A stretch of 64,000 bases of DNA, from contig JAGEMR010000006.1 of assembly GCA_021030915.1 (NCBI GenBank), forward strand, positions 372,001 to 436,000, in the 5' to 3' direction. Source of the stretch: Astrothelium macrocarpum. Taxonomy: Eukaryota; Ascomycota; Dothideomycetes; Trypetheliales; Trypetheliaceae. The stretch's first letter is position 1. Each line of letters opens with the position of its first letter. Of this stretch, positions 53,653-64,000 are shown one piece after another. The notes beneath the pieces were generated by a model, which was not told the DNA's origin, did not search any database, and saw nothing but the letters and a program-made list of their open reading frames with translations. A program made the position numbers and the translations under genes.

Positions 53653-56129
53653 AGCGATATCTTTTGAGGTTGAAAAGAGTGTAGTATCTGCTTGGATAAA
53701 GAGTGTAGCTTGTTATCAAGCTGGACGACGCCGAACGGCTGAACGTCCTTGCAAACGAGGCGCAAGCTTGTAATGCTGATATTGCTGGTGTAAATGTTGA
53801 GGTTGCCTTGGGTATTGCTAGCTAAGTGCGTGCGAAGGCTGGCGGAGGAGCGCGCTTGTGTTGCTGTTGAATGAGTGACTGTCGGAGCGATATTCCAAAA
53901 GAATGAATGAATTGCAGGACAGAAGGCCTGAATAGTAGGTGGAATAAAGCAGAGGTTGACGCTGTGCTGGAGTGGCTTTGTGAATGCTGGAGCACGAGGG
54001 TGAGGGAGGAAGAAAAGTGGATGGGGAAAGGGGAAGTAGCTCCCTTTGTCGCGCCGCTTGCAGAACGCGCTACTGCACCTGAGCCGAAATGAAGCTCGCC
54101 AAGCTCCCCGCCCTGCTCCAATCACCCCCGACCCATCCGCAATATTTCCTAGCAGTGCCAGCTATAATTTCCCCGACGCTCAATTCATCTACGACCTGCC
54201 CGGCGCCAACTCCATGTGTAAGCAATCCCCGTCATCACCATGGCGTGAACAGATGGATGCAGCGTGTCCTGCATGCTATTGACTCGTCGGGAGAATACGA
54301 TCGCCCAATCGTGAGGAATGCCAGCCACCTTCGCCGCCAATCGCTGCTCTCCAGCAGTGCTGTGTGACGGTTTCCCATCAGCACGTTGCTGCCAAGCCTC
54401 CACGTCTGTTGTATCACTACGCATAGGCATGAAAACCCTTTCTCAAAACACTTCAAATAGCCTGGAGGTAGTAATGCTGTGTCCAGGGTACGTCAGCGCT
54501 AGAAACATTGCTGCTGCTGCCCCTAGCCACCAGCCAATGAAGGCGCTGTGCCTGGCAGTAGCCCGGTCGTGAGGCAAGGGAACATTCCGACCTTCATGCT
54601 CGTCATGCGGGTAAACAAAACAGCCCAACGAAACGGCGCTCTGTTTAACAATGCATGCAATGACGCTTTTCTTCCTTCTCGATGATGAATCAAAAACGCA
54701 ACGTGCCATGAACTGGTTTGTCGTAATTTCGACAATCTCCATATTCTCTCAGGTGTCGCGTTATTGTTGACGATCCGTGTTGCCTGCATAATTATTACGG
54801 CTGCATATATCCCGAGTATCTTCAGCCATGCGGAATGTTGCATCATTCGAGATGCGTTTCGCTCCGATCCAATTCCTGATCGCAAGGATTTGCTCAAGAT
54901 TATAGGTCACGCGCGCACTCAGATTACCAACTTGGCATACATTTCGCGATTTACGGTTTGTTTATCGAATCTATTGGAGAGCTCTTCTCACCACATCCGC
55001 GACTTTTGCGGGTATGCATAAATACGGACTGTAGCTCGACTCAAACCTTTCAACCGCAATGTCAATTCCCGCGTCTCTTTCGGCTCTGCTCTGCCTATCA
55101 TACCAATCCGGAAACAGCACCTGATCCTTGACTGTCCTGATGTACCTCCGTACATCGTAGGAATATGTCGCTAAGCAGCCTAAGTGATCTCCTTCACCAG
55201 AGCATGCCCGCTCTGACGGATTAAAATATCTCAAACCTGTTTTGCAAATGTTGGATCTAGATCAACTTAAAAAAGCTGCGCCGGGAATGCGCAGAGGAAC
55301 GTCGTTTCTGTCTTTTCGTCGACCCCATTGTTTCAGGATCTGGACGTGGCAAGCTTTCACTGCCAGCACTTTCGCCTTCCTACAGCATAAAAGCGCACAA
55401 GTAGATTTAGGTGTACAACGCGGCAAGTTTGACCATGAGCTGCACGTTCGCGCGTGGACAATCCTTTTGCAGCTTTTGTACCAACAGCAATCCTATAGGG
55501 ATGGCGACGCATAAGGACTGTCCGTGAGTGTGAAGCAAGAGAATGACTTTTCTTCGCACCGCCTGAACATTACTCAAGATTATGGCTTTGGGACGCTTTT
55601 TCTCAATGCACGTCGGTAAAGGAGGGCAGATTGCATCGAAGCCAGCCTGCTAGAGTTGCGTGACGTGTTTGCTGTAGTGTTTAGGAATGTGCCAAGAGCC
55701 GCGCACTAGCACTATCGCGGGCTTCTCGTGAGACACGACTAGATTCGCTATGCAGTCCAACCGTTATGGCTTATTGCATTGATTTATGAGCATTTTCAGC
55801 CCAATTGACTGCATAGCTGAAAGCAGTGCCAACGTTCTGGGGGCGTGACTCGATATGGCGATCAAAAGTTGACCAAATTAGCACGCGCTTGAGGCACAGC
55901 ACCTCTTATAGGATCAATTGGAAAGCGGCGTCTGGGAGCATTTATATTCTTGTCGTCGGTTTACATCAGACGCTTCAGTGGCTCATGTGAAATGCGCATG
56001 TGACGCCGTGAGCTTCCACATGTACAATTATCTACACAAATATTGACTCAGTGGAGATTAGGCTGTCCACTGAAGAGCCCAAGTATGTATTAACATTTGT
56101 TACGATGAGATTTGAGTTTCTCACCAACA
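53653..56129. other. large intergenic region upstream of the SUN gene
   Basis: 2.5 kb, the largest gap. The 450 bp next to the SUN start are probably its promoter and leader. Two plus-strand blocks, 53907-53999 and 54064-54282, can be joined in phase through a GTGAGG...TTGCAG intron and read as 103 aa, but the intron has no branch-point-like sequence. ORFs at 54764-55021 (85 codons) and 55248-55514 also lack support. I see no transposon remains. Confidence 0.4.
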
Positions 56130-58100
56130 TCATATACATCGTAGACAATCGATATCTGCGTTATTGCCCCACACTCTCTCTGACTGTCCTACAGCAGTCA
56201 TATTGCCATTCCGTATGCCAGGCTCAAGCTCAAGAACGACGACTTCATTCAGTTCACCAGGTTTCACAATTGTACCAGGAAGATAAAGAGACTGCTGCGG
56301 ACCAACGAACCAATATCGACCCAAATGGAAACCGTTCACCCACACGTCTCCCTTGAGACCGTTTGGAATTGCGAGGAACGTATCCAGTAGCGCCGGGTTA
56401 GATAATGCGGACCCATTCGCTCTGAATGAACCATGATAAAAGACTGGAGGGACTCCACTTTTGACCTCTGGTGAAGTCTCGTTGGTAGCCTGACTTATGT
56501 CTGTTACATCGATCAAGGGTAAGGCGTACATATCCCAGTTTTGGATAATCTCGTTTCCAATAGTAACATTGCCCAGGATTCCTTTGTATGGATCTTGTAA
56601 ATAATTTCGATATGGATTACCTCGTGAGTAGTAGTCAACTCGGCCAAGGTTCTCCACAAACAGTTGCAATTTGTCGCCGGGTTCCAAGTTCACGCTCACG
56701 TTGAGCGGGTGCTGATACTGACTGTCGATGATGCCTTGACGGATAGAATTCACATAGACTGTGACCCTATCTCGAGCTCGATCTCCCGGTTGAACAACTC
56801 CACTCATGTTAGCGTTGCTGGTGTGTTCGTACAAAGTAAAACCATACGATTGGCCAAGCGCTTCCATTGTGAGTGGATACTTGCTTGTCGTTTTGTTGCT
56901 CAGACTATCGAAAAGGGATGCAGTCGGCGTCAGAGTGAATTCTGGAATGGAGGCTCTCGGAAGGTTCGAGGGGACGGCTGGTATGCTCCCATTCGGAACA
57001 AATTTCTGAAACGTATTCCGGAGGGTAAAATAAAGGTCTGTAGTGCGACCACTTTCGTCTAGTGGTGCCCCGTAGTCATAGCTCGTTGTGAAGGCCGTAG
57101 TCCGGTTTTGCCAAAGGGCACCATTGCCGAAGCCAAAATTCGTCCCACCATGAAACATGTACAGACTGATCGAAGCAGACGCATTTCCAAGAACGTAATC
57201 GATGTCTTTTATAAATTGCTCCACATCGCCTGGATTTCCCACCGTTGTATTATGAGGATTGTCAGATCCCCATTGATCTGGTGCCCAAGTGTAATACTCA
57301 CCATCCAGGAGGGGTCCAAGTTCGGTTGGATCCGTTATGTACGTTTCACGAGATTCGAATCCGCTGGTAGGATCTCCATCAACTTCGGCTAAGACAGTAT
57401 GGACTTGACCGCCCTCGAGCGTCCAGTCCACTCCACCATCGTTAGTATATAAGACAGATTCAAAATTAGCCCGGAGTATGTCTCTTAGCGTGGTAGTATA
57501 GTTATGGTTGTCTCCAAACGACCCATACTCGTTCTCCACTTGGATCATTAAAATCGGTCCGCCACGAGTTATTTGAAGATCACGAATATCGTTTGCAAGA
57601 TTTTCAATATAGCTGGTAGCAGCGTTGAGAAATGGAGTATTATTTGTCCGTACTACCAAATCGGGAACTTCAGCCAACCAAGCAGGAAATCCGCCCCATT
57701 CCCGTTCTCCACAGATATAAGGTCCTGGACGTAGGACGACATGTAGACCTTCTTCTTGGGCGATTCGAAAGTATGAAGCAACATCATTGGCCTCTTCCGC
57801 CCCTGTCCAAGTCCCTTGAGTTGGTTCTAGGAGATTCCAATACACGTATGAGAAGATTGTGTTCAAGCCCATTGACCGAGCCTTGGATAGACGATCCCGC
57901 CAGTAAACAGGCGGGATACGCTGGGGGTCCATTTGTCCCCCTATTATTTGGAACGGTTCTCCATTGAGTAGGAACGTCGTCCTGTTGTAGCTGAAGGAAG
58001 AATTTGCGGTAGTAGATGACGGTGATAAAGATGGGACAGCCGAAGAATGCGCAGCCAAAGACAAACAGAAAATAAATAGAGACAATAACGACATTTCCAT
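56130..58100 (-). CDS. secreted beta-galactosidase, glycoside hydrolase family 35
   Basis: Single-exon ORF of 656 aa. Signal peptide about 1-22 (LLSLFIFCLSLAAHSSA). The TIM-barrel begins with FLLNGEPFQIIGGQMDPQRI and contains VVLRPGPYICGEREWGGFPA and the catalytic acid/base in QVENEYGSF (Glu191); the nucleophile is most likely Glu267 in LDGEYYTWAPDQWG. C-terminal jelly-roll modules follow (DVWVNGFHLGRYWFVGPQQS) and many Asn-x-Ser/Thr sites suggest heavy N-glycosylation. The length is that of short GH35 enzymes (animal/bacterial-like layout), much below the ~1000 aa LacA-type fungal enzymes. Divergently paired with a GH20 gene across 937 bp. Confidence 0.93.
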   Translation of the reverse strand: MEMSLLSLFIFCLSLAAHSSAVPSLSPSSTTANSSFSYNRTTFLLNGEPFQIIGGQMDPQRIPPVYWRDRLSKARSMGLNTIFSYVYWNLLEPTQGTWTGAEEANDVASYFRIAQEEGLHVVLRPGPYICGEREWGGFPAWLAEVPDLVVRTNNTPFLNAATSYIENLANDIRDLQITRGGPILMIQVENEYGSFGDNHNYTTTLRDILRANFESVLYTNDGGVDWTLEGGQVHTVLAEVDGDPTSGFESRETYITDPTELGPLLDGEYYTWAPDQWGSDNPHNTTVGNPGDVEQFIKDIDYVLGNASASISLYMFHGGTNFGFGNGALWQNRTTAFTTSYDYGAPLDESGRTTDLYFTLRNTFQKFVPNGSIPAVPSNLPRASIPEFTLTPTASLFDSLSNKTTSKYPLTMEALGQSYGFTLYEHTSNANMSGVVQPGDRARDRVTVYVNSIRQGIIDSQYQHPLNVSVNLEPGDKLQLFVENLGRVDYYSRGNPYRNYLQDPYKGILGNVTIGNEIIQNWDMYALPLIDVTDISQATNETSPEVKSGVPPVFYHGSFRANGSALSNPALLDTFLAIPNGLKGDVWVNGFHLGRYWFVGPQQSLYLPGTIVKPGELNEVVVLELEPGIRNGNMTAVGQSERVWGNNADIDCLRCI

Positions 58101-59037
58101 CTTGAGAAGATGAAAGCTTTACGTTCCTGCGCTTCCCACAAAGGTTGCCTAACTCACTGAAGACCGTGTGGCTGTACACACGATGCTCTATAGGGTCAAT
58201 CGAACTTATCAATTTCAAAAGGAAACCAGCTCCCAGAAGGATACTGCCGGACGTCACATTACTCACTCTTAGTTGGGGTAATTAAGAGGGGGTAGTAGAA
58301 GATCTACAGCTCTACGGGAAAATTGGGATGCGGTGCCTATGTAGCCAGGACTGCAAAGAAAGCACTGGCGATACGGTACCAAACCTTGACGTTGCATCGA
58401 CACCCATGATAGTTGTAAAGCTATCTTCGGCGTAAACTATAATGGGCTGTGAGAGGCCATTGAAGTGTTTTTACTGAATCGGCTTTGTTTGGTCCGAATA
58501 ACCGACGGAACTGATGTCATTGTTATTCCGGTTATCATGGCCTTCTCTCCTAATTTATACAACGTCTGATTCCTCTTGTCGGAAGGACATGATAAGAAAG
58601 ACGTGGACACTGAGATATCTAGAAGACTATGTGGATAATGGTAGCAATCGTGACATTGCTGTGGAGATAATGGTAGGAGCAAAGTTTTCTTGTTATTCCA
58701 AACAAAACACCCAATCGGTCGGACATTTCTGGAAAGTAGCCCCTCTGTAGTTAGATCTACTACCACTGCTTCTCTCTCCGCTTCGGTAGAGTACATGCAC
58801 TGAACAGGTGGAACTATCCATGACCCATGGAGGGTTCCACTCTCACTTATCATGCACAACGACGTCTTGCCGATCCTCGCACTTTGCAGTCCAATCTTCT
58901 ACGGATCTCAATTTAACCGTATATATCCGATATCTGATACGTGAGTATGATATACTGGATTTTATTTTGTGGCTTAACAATCTTGTACATATCGTTGCGT
59001 CTTCATTAAAATTAATTTTCCGTCAAAGTCGTTGAGC
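58101..59037. promoter_or_regulatory. shared upstream region of the GH35 and GH20 genes
   Basis: 937 bp separating two divergent secreted-glycosidase genes. No intervening gene seen; short ORFs only. Co-regulation from this region is an inference from the arrangement. Confidence 0.5.
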
Positions 59038-61261
59038 ATGCATTTCCTTAGGCTACTGGTCACCGCTGCGTCCCTATTAGGCACATCCTGTAACGGTGCA
59101 CTTCCTTATGCTATGCAGTCAGTCATTAATACTCTCAGCAGCAGGACGGTTGGCTGGGATTCCAACAATTCCTTTCTCCAACTATGGGAGCAGCCATTAT
59201 GATTTGGCTTCCACCAAATCCATCATCGTGGATTCAAGATACGCTTCGACATCAGACGACCAAGGACAAACGCTAATTTCTCCAACTCTGGAAGAATTTG
59301 CAAATACTTTTGCAGCTGACCTAAGAGGATCCACAAAAGCTAACGTCAGTGTCACAACCGGTGAAGCGGGCCTTGAGCATAGCATATTCCTTACAGTCGG
59401 AAGTCCTGAGAATTACGTTGATGCCGCCGGGCGACAAACCTCCGAGGGCTATACACTCTCTGTATCATCTTCCAACATTACGGTCACAGGAGCAAGTCCG
59501 CTTGGCGCTTGGTGGGGGACTCGCACCATTTTGCAACAAGCAGCCCTGTCTTCTGGATCCATACCAAGCGGCGCCGGAGTCGATTCTCCAGGATGGAATA
59601 CTCGGGGTATGATGCTCGATGCTGGACGTCACTACTATCCACCAGAGTTTTTGATGGAAATTTGTTCATACATGTCCTTCTTCAAACAAAATACTTTCCA
59701 CATCCACTTGAGTGATAACCTTTACAATAATGTTGATCTTTATACTCGGGAGCGTTCATTGAGCTTGTACGCGCGTTTCCGTCTGTGGTCAGACTCTTCA
59801 TCACTGGCCGGTTTGGATAAGTACAAGAATGAGTCTTATACAAGAGAGCAGTTTGATGAGATTCAATCCACATGTGCAGCTCGCGGAGTGACAATAATCC
59901 CAGAAATTGAAGCGCCTGGTCATGCGCTTGTAATTGTACAGTGGAAGCCAGAACTTGGTCTCCAGGATCTCAGTCTGCTCAATATCTCTCAGTCACAGAC
60001 TATACCGACGATGGAATTAATCTGGAACACCTTTCTTCCATGGTTTCACACAAAGACCGTACATATTGGAGCAGACGAGTATACCGGGCCTGTCGGTGAC
60101 TACAACACATTCGTGAACACCATTTCCGGCTACGTTGACGAGGTGTCAAACAAGTCTATTCGAATTTGGGGAACATTTCCTCCAAATTACACTGAAGGAT
60201 ATACCAATATCTACAAGAACGTTTCAGTCCAACACTGGGAATATTTTGAAGATGATCCATACTATGATTATATACTCAATGGCTATTCTGTCGTAAATTC
60301 GGATGATGCATTCTACGTCGTGAACAAGTATTCGGGCAGCTATCCACAGTCAGTGAACCTATCAAGAACATTCCACGGAAACCCAAACGATGACCATGGC
60401 CTCTGGTATCCATACATATTCAATATGAACAACGATACCGACAACCCATCCAGATCCGACCCTCTAGTCCTTGGAGAGATTGCCGCGCTGTGGAACGATT
60501 ATGGTCCTAATGCCTCGGTCTATTCAGAGGCGTATTACGCATGGAGAGAGGGCATCCCAGCTCTAGCTGATAAGCAGTGGGGAGGCAATTTGACAGAGTC
60601 TGAGTTCTATCCTGTCTTTTCTCAACTTCATGCTGCCATTCCGGCACAGAACTTGGATAGGAGTATCCCGTCCAAGTCTTCGACGATCGTTCAGTATTCG
60701 GTCGCCAAATCAAGCGATCACCAGTCAAATACCACATCCAGTAAAATTTACGACACTTCGGGCAACGCGTACGATGCCGAAACATCCTGCTCGTTTACTG
60801 GAAACGGCTCCATAGCAGTAAATCCATCCTGCTCCATCACCACGCCTTTATCCTCAAAAGGCAGAAACTATACTTTAACCCTTTCACTTATTATTGATGA
60901 GCTCGAAAACCCGACAAATGCCACAATCATATACGGAGCAGACTCATCGCTTGTGCTGACCCCGAATATCACCTTGTTTGCATCTGGAAACTATTACAGG
61001 CTTAACTCATCACTACCAACAGGCAAACCCGTGGACCTCACGATCATAGGCAAGGGCAATCAGACTTTTGCTAAAGTCTCAGGGGCCGAACCTATTGGCA
61101 ACAACTCGGCTACTCAGGAGTTTTTGACTCAGATAGGAGTCAACGGCGACTACTTTGTCTGGGTTCCCATGGCAATCGAAGCGCCTTTGAAGCAGATCGG
61201 AGGGCCAGAGTCTGGCTGGACTGGTGAATTTCTTGGCATGAACTTGACGTCGGAGGCATAA
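59038..61261 (+). CDS. secreted beta-N-acetylhexosaminidase-type enzyme, glycoside hydrolase family 20
   Basis: Proposed exons 59038-59095 and 59145-61261, 724 aa. Exon 1 encodes a signal peptide (MHFLRLLVTAASLLGTS); the 49-nt intron has a weak donor (GTGCAC) and a CAGCAG double acceptor, both in phase, so the N-terminus is less certain than the rest. The GH20 N-terminal domain 2 precedes the barrel, which has WNTRGMMLDAGRHYYP, FHIHLSDNLY, IIPEIEAPGHALV and the catalytic Asp-Glu pair in VHIGADEYTG (about 330-331). The C-terminal third is a beta-rich module with many N-glycosylation sequons. HxGADE rather than HxGGDE places it in a divergent GH20 subgroup; the exact substrate (GlcNAc, GalNAc or lacto-N-biose units) cannot be read from sequence. 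Confidence 0.88.
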
Positions 61262-62302
61262 ATCTTGTGATGGTGGTCCAAACATTTTGACAGTGTATAG
61301 CGAACTGAAGGTTTAATGGGAAAGGACATGCAGCTAGGGTTTTCTACCTAACGTAATAGCATAACCCCACACATTTAGGTGGATGACATTGGTGTATGTA
61401 ATGCTAACACCAAAGTAGAATAGTCACCACAAGTTTTCTCACCGGAAAAAAAAACTTAACTCATTCCAAATCAGGCCTTTTCCCAATATTCTGTACGAAA
61501 TCTTTCGTGAGATTTTCGGGTAAGCATAAAGGCTTTGCTTTGACAAGCTATTAGAACCAATCATGATTGGTCGACAGGTGGAATCCTAGTTCGACTGAAG
61601 GAACGTAGCCCGCAACTGGGGCTATATCCGGTATAGGATAGGATACCGATAAAGTGAGAGCTGTGCCGTACTTTGCTCCACGACGCCACAACAGCATAGC
61701 TCCAACAGTACAAGATTGGTCTGGATTTGGATTCTTGAGGAAGAATGAATGGAACATGTATATCCTACTACCAAGTAAGACGGTGGAGCTTACTCGTGGT
61801 TTGGTAAAGCGGTGGTCCTCTGACCTTATTCTTCTTTGAATTACTATATGGATTACAGAATTAGAATACTTACAGAAAGACGAGCTGTGACTCGATGCCG
61901 AACAGACGGGTGTAAGCTACCCGACCTTCATGCATCTGACAAAATTAGCTGCCTGCAATGTAGCTTGCCGCGTCTACGCCAAGCTAGGGTAGTTAGTCCG
62001 GACGGGACCCCATCCATGCATCCACTATCCTTACCTATCGGAAGGGCTGGGCCCGTTTTCCCACGCGATCCGTCCAGATAGCAGCATCACTAAGCTTTCA
62101 TGACCGGCGGGTTGAATCATCTGGACCTTCCTAGAATGTATATTAGCCTCCCCATCCTTGCAATGACCTGCCTTGCGCAGTACTGTGCCATGTGGCATGG
62201 ATCCAATTATTTATCTAGTCCCCATCTCTCCTCAATGACAGCCGTTGTGCGGCACGTAAGCAAGACTGTGTTTTACTTTTGCTCTTCGAATCGTCTGTCG
62301 CA
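61262..62302. promoter_or_regulatory. intergenic region upstream of the amino-acid transporter
   Basis: 1.04 kb between tandem plus-strand genes. No coding-like block stands out. Confidence 0.45.
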
Positions 62303-63785
62303 ATGGCAAGTGGAAAGAATGAGCTACACACGGAGCACGAAATCGAACCGCCGACGCCCCTAGGCGCTCAGACAGGCATTGCAAAATACCATGATGTGGA
62401 TGTTTTTGGCCACGAAGAAGGGCACGATGTTCGTTAAATCCTCCATCCAATTTCGTTCGCGTTCGCTGACCTTGAAAATTCAGATCAAATACAAGACGCT
62501 GTCATGGCAGTTCGTCGCAGGCTTGATGATTGCGGAGATAGTCAGCAACGGAGTACTATCGCTTCCATCCTCTCTCGCGGTCGTAGGAATTGTCCCAGGC
62601 GTCATTCTAATAGCCTTCCTCGGCATCTTCGCAACTTATACATCGTACCTACTCGTCCAATTCAAGCTCCGGCACCCTGAAGTCCACAACATGGTACACA
62701 GCCACCCCATGATCCCCCCAGCTCCCAAACTGGCGATACCTGCTAACAGGCGACAGGGCGACGCAGGCTACATCCTCTTCGGCCCCATCGGCCGCGAAAT
62801 CCTCGCCTTTGGCACCGTCGTCTTCGCCGTCTTCGCTACGGGTTCCCAGCTGCTTGCAGGCCAGATCGCACTCGGCGCTCTGACTGAGAACAAGCTCTGC
62901 CTCATGTTGTACACCGGCATCTTCACCATCCCCGTGCTGATCGGCAGCTTCCCGCGCAAGCTCGACCATCTCAGCTGGCTGGGCATGCTCGCTGCCGTGT
63001 GCATCTTGATTGCGGGGGTGGTGGGCATGATTGGCGCAGGTGTGCATCCCGCGCCGGGGAGGCATGTGGATGTGGCGCTGTCGTCAAGCTTTTATGATGG
63101 GTTCGTGAGTATAACGAACCCGGTGTTTGCTTATGCTGGCCATTTCATGTTCTTTGTACTTATTTCGGAGATGAAGAGGCCGCAGGATGCGATGAAGGCT
63201 GCGTATACGCTGCAAGGCGTTGCGACGACTTTCTATGTCGTCTTCGCTGTGGTGGTATATGTTTACATTGGTCCTTCCGTTGCATCTCCTGCGCTCAGCA
63301 GTTTGGAGACTAAATGGATGAAGGCTGCATTTGCTATTGCGATCCCTAATTTCCTTATTGCGGGTAGCTTGTACGCGCATACCGCCAGTAAGCTGTTCTT
63401 TGTGAGAGTCTTCCGGAACAGCGAACACCTTCATTCTCACACCGTCTTGGGATGGTCTGTTTGGGTTGTGCTTGTCATTGTTATGAATGGAGCAGCTTTT
63501 GTGTTGGCGGTTGGTGTGCCGATATTCAACTACCTGGTTGGATTGTCGGCGTCTCTTTTCGCAGCATGGTACACTTATGGGATTGCAGGTGCGTTTTGGT
63601 TACATGATGCATACCATGACGGGGACGGATGGCGTACCTGGGCAAGAAAATGGCCTCAGGCGTCACTATCGGCATTGACGTTTGTTGCTGGCGCCTTTAT
63701 CTGCGTAGCTGGAACCTATGCGAGTGTGAAGGGGATTATAGATGCTTACAACAGTAATAGCGTGCCTCCAGCATTCAGTTGCTAG
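62303..63785 (+). CDS. amino-acid transporter, AAAP family (Mtr/neutral amino acid permease type)
   Basis: Three exons: 62303-62428, 62484-62693 and 62757-63785, total 454 aa. Donors are GTTCGT and GTACAC, branch points CTGAC and GCTAAC, acceptors ATTCAG and CGACAG; joins give GHDIKYKTLSWQ and HNMGDAGYILFGP, both as in homologues. About 10-11 hydrophobic segments follow, beginning VAGLMIAEIVSNGVLSLPSS, the first transmembrane helix of the AAAP fold, and including FAYAGHFMFFVLISEMKRPQD. Such plasma-membrane proteins import neutral amino acids by proton symport; the substrate cannot be fixed from sequence. The 62560-63240 portion shows a C-rich to G-rich switch. Confidence 0.9.
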
Positions 63786-63796
63786 CTTTAGACCCG

Positions 63797-63949
63797 TTAA
63801 ACTAAACTCCTGACGTCAATGACATTTAATTTAGAATTCAAGTGCTGTGTGCTATGTGCTGAATATACCTTGGAACCGTCTTCACGAGTAACAATAGCCA
63901 TCATACCGACGACAGTTGGACGAATACATTCGACATCGAGAGATGGACG
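63797..63949 (-). CDS. possible 3' exon of a gene entering from the right edge
   Basis: A 51-codon open block ending in TAA, preceded by an acceptor-like TGATCAAG with a possible branch (CTAAT). It reads RPSLDVECIRPTVVGMMAIV and TREDGSKVYSAHST, which has a protein-like look, but I recognise no family. If real it is convergent with the transporter, with stop codons about 12 bp apart. It is partial, so confidence is low. Confidence 0.3.
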   Translation of the reverse strand, partial: RPSLDVECIRPTVVGMMAIVTREDGSKVYSAHSTQHLNSKLNVIDVRSLV

Positions 63950-64000
63950 CTTGATCAATTAGATGACAGCCAGTCTAACTAGCGACTTGCAGTAAGACTT

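Noticed and set aside
53907..54282. Two plus-strand blocks (93 and 219 nt) that can be joined into a 103-aa product
   Set aside because: Phases match, but the intervening sequence has no branch-point-like CTRAY and no family match; it also overlaps the probable SUN leader on the other strand.
1..64000. tRNA, rRNA, CRISPR, transposase or reverse-transcriptase sequence
   Set aside because: Scanned by eye for B-box-like GGTTCGANNCC, repeat-spacer arrays and transposase motifs; none was convincing.

Overview
The window is a gene-dense piece of a filamentous ascomycete (Pezizomycotina) nuclear genome. The evidence is the many short introns (about 48-70 nt, with CTAAC/CTGAC/CTAAT branch points 5-20 nt before AG), the fungal gene repertoire, and above all the AspRS-DUF2156 fusion ErdS, which is restricted to fungi. 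A Dothideomycetes affiliation is my guess from overall protein flavour only. I found no transposon, CRISPR array, rRNA or convincing tRNA.

Layout, left to right: erdS (+); RNA1 RanGAP (-) sharing a 192-bp promoter with cox17 (+); alg6 (-); a 1.4-kb leader region carrying degenerate repeats; a nucleolin-like NSR1/Gar2 gene (+); an unknown protein with a C-terminal membrane anchor (+); nus1 (-) divergent from cog6 (+); a small unrecognised multi-exon gene right after cog6; a DAP2-type dipeptidyl aminopeptidase (+); rpb7 (-) divergent from an Mpo1-like gene (+); atp1 (+); spt2 (-) divergent from the P2 ribosomal stalk gene (+); mic10 (-) divergent from urb2 (+); fba1 (+); an F-box gene (+); a small poly-Q protein (-); kti12 (+); a copper-fist regulator (-) divergent from an EFM7-type methyltransferase (+); a SUN-family wall protein (-); a divergent pair of secreted glycosidases, GH35 (-) and GH20 (+); and an amino-acid transporter (+). 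The last ~200 bp may hold the 3' exon of another gene on the minus strand.

Most genes are housekeeping. Themes that recur are ER/Golgi glycosylation and secretion (alg6, nus1, cog6), mitochondria (cox17, atp1, mic10), ribosome biogenesis and translation (NSR1, urb2, P2, kti12, efm7) and extracellular glycan or wall remodelling (SUN, GH35, GH20). There are no operons; most neighbours are divergent pairs with short shared promoters or convergent pairs.

The most unusual signal is not a gene. At about eight places the plus strand switches abruptly from very C-rich to very G-rich, always in that order, over roughly 0.4-1.2 kb. Most of these islands lie in the 3' parts of genes that face a convergent neighbour. 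In the strongest ones the base skew visibly dictates the amino-acid composition of the encoded protein. I treat this as the main lead for follow-up. Exon boundaries are my own reading of splice signals, checked for phase and against family knowledge; none was tested against transcripts.
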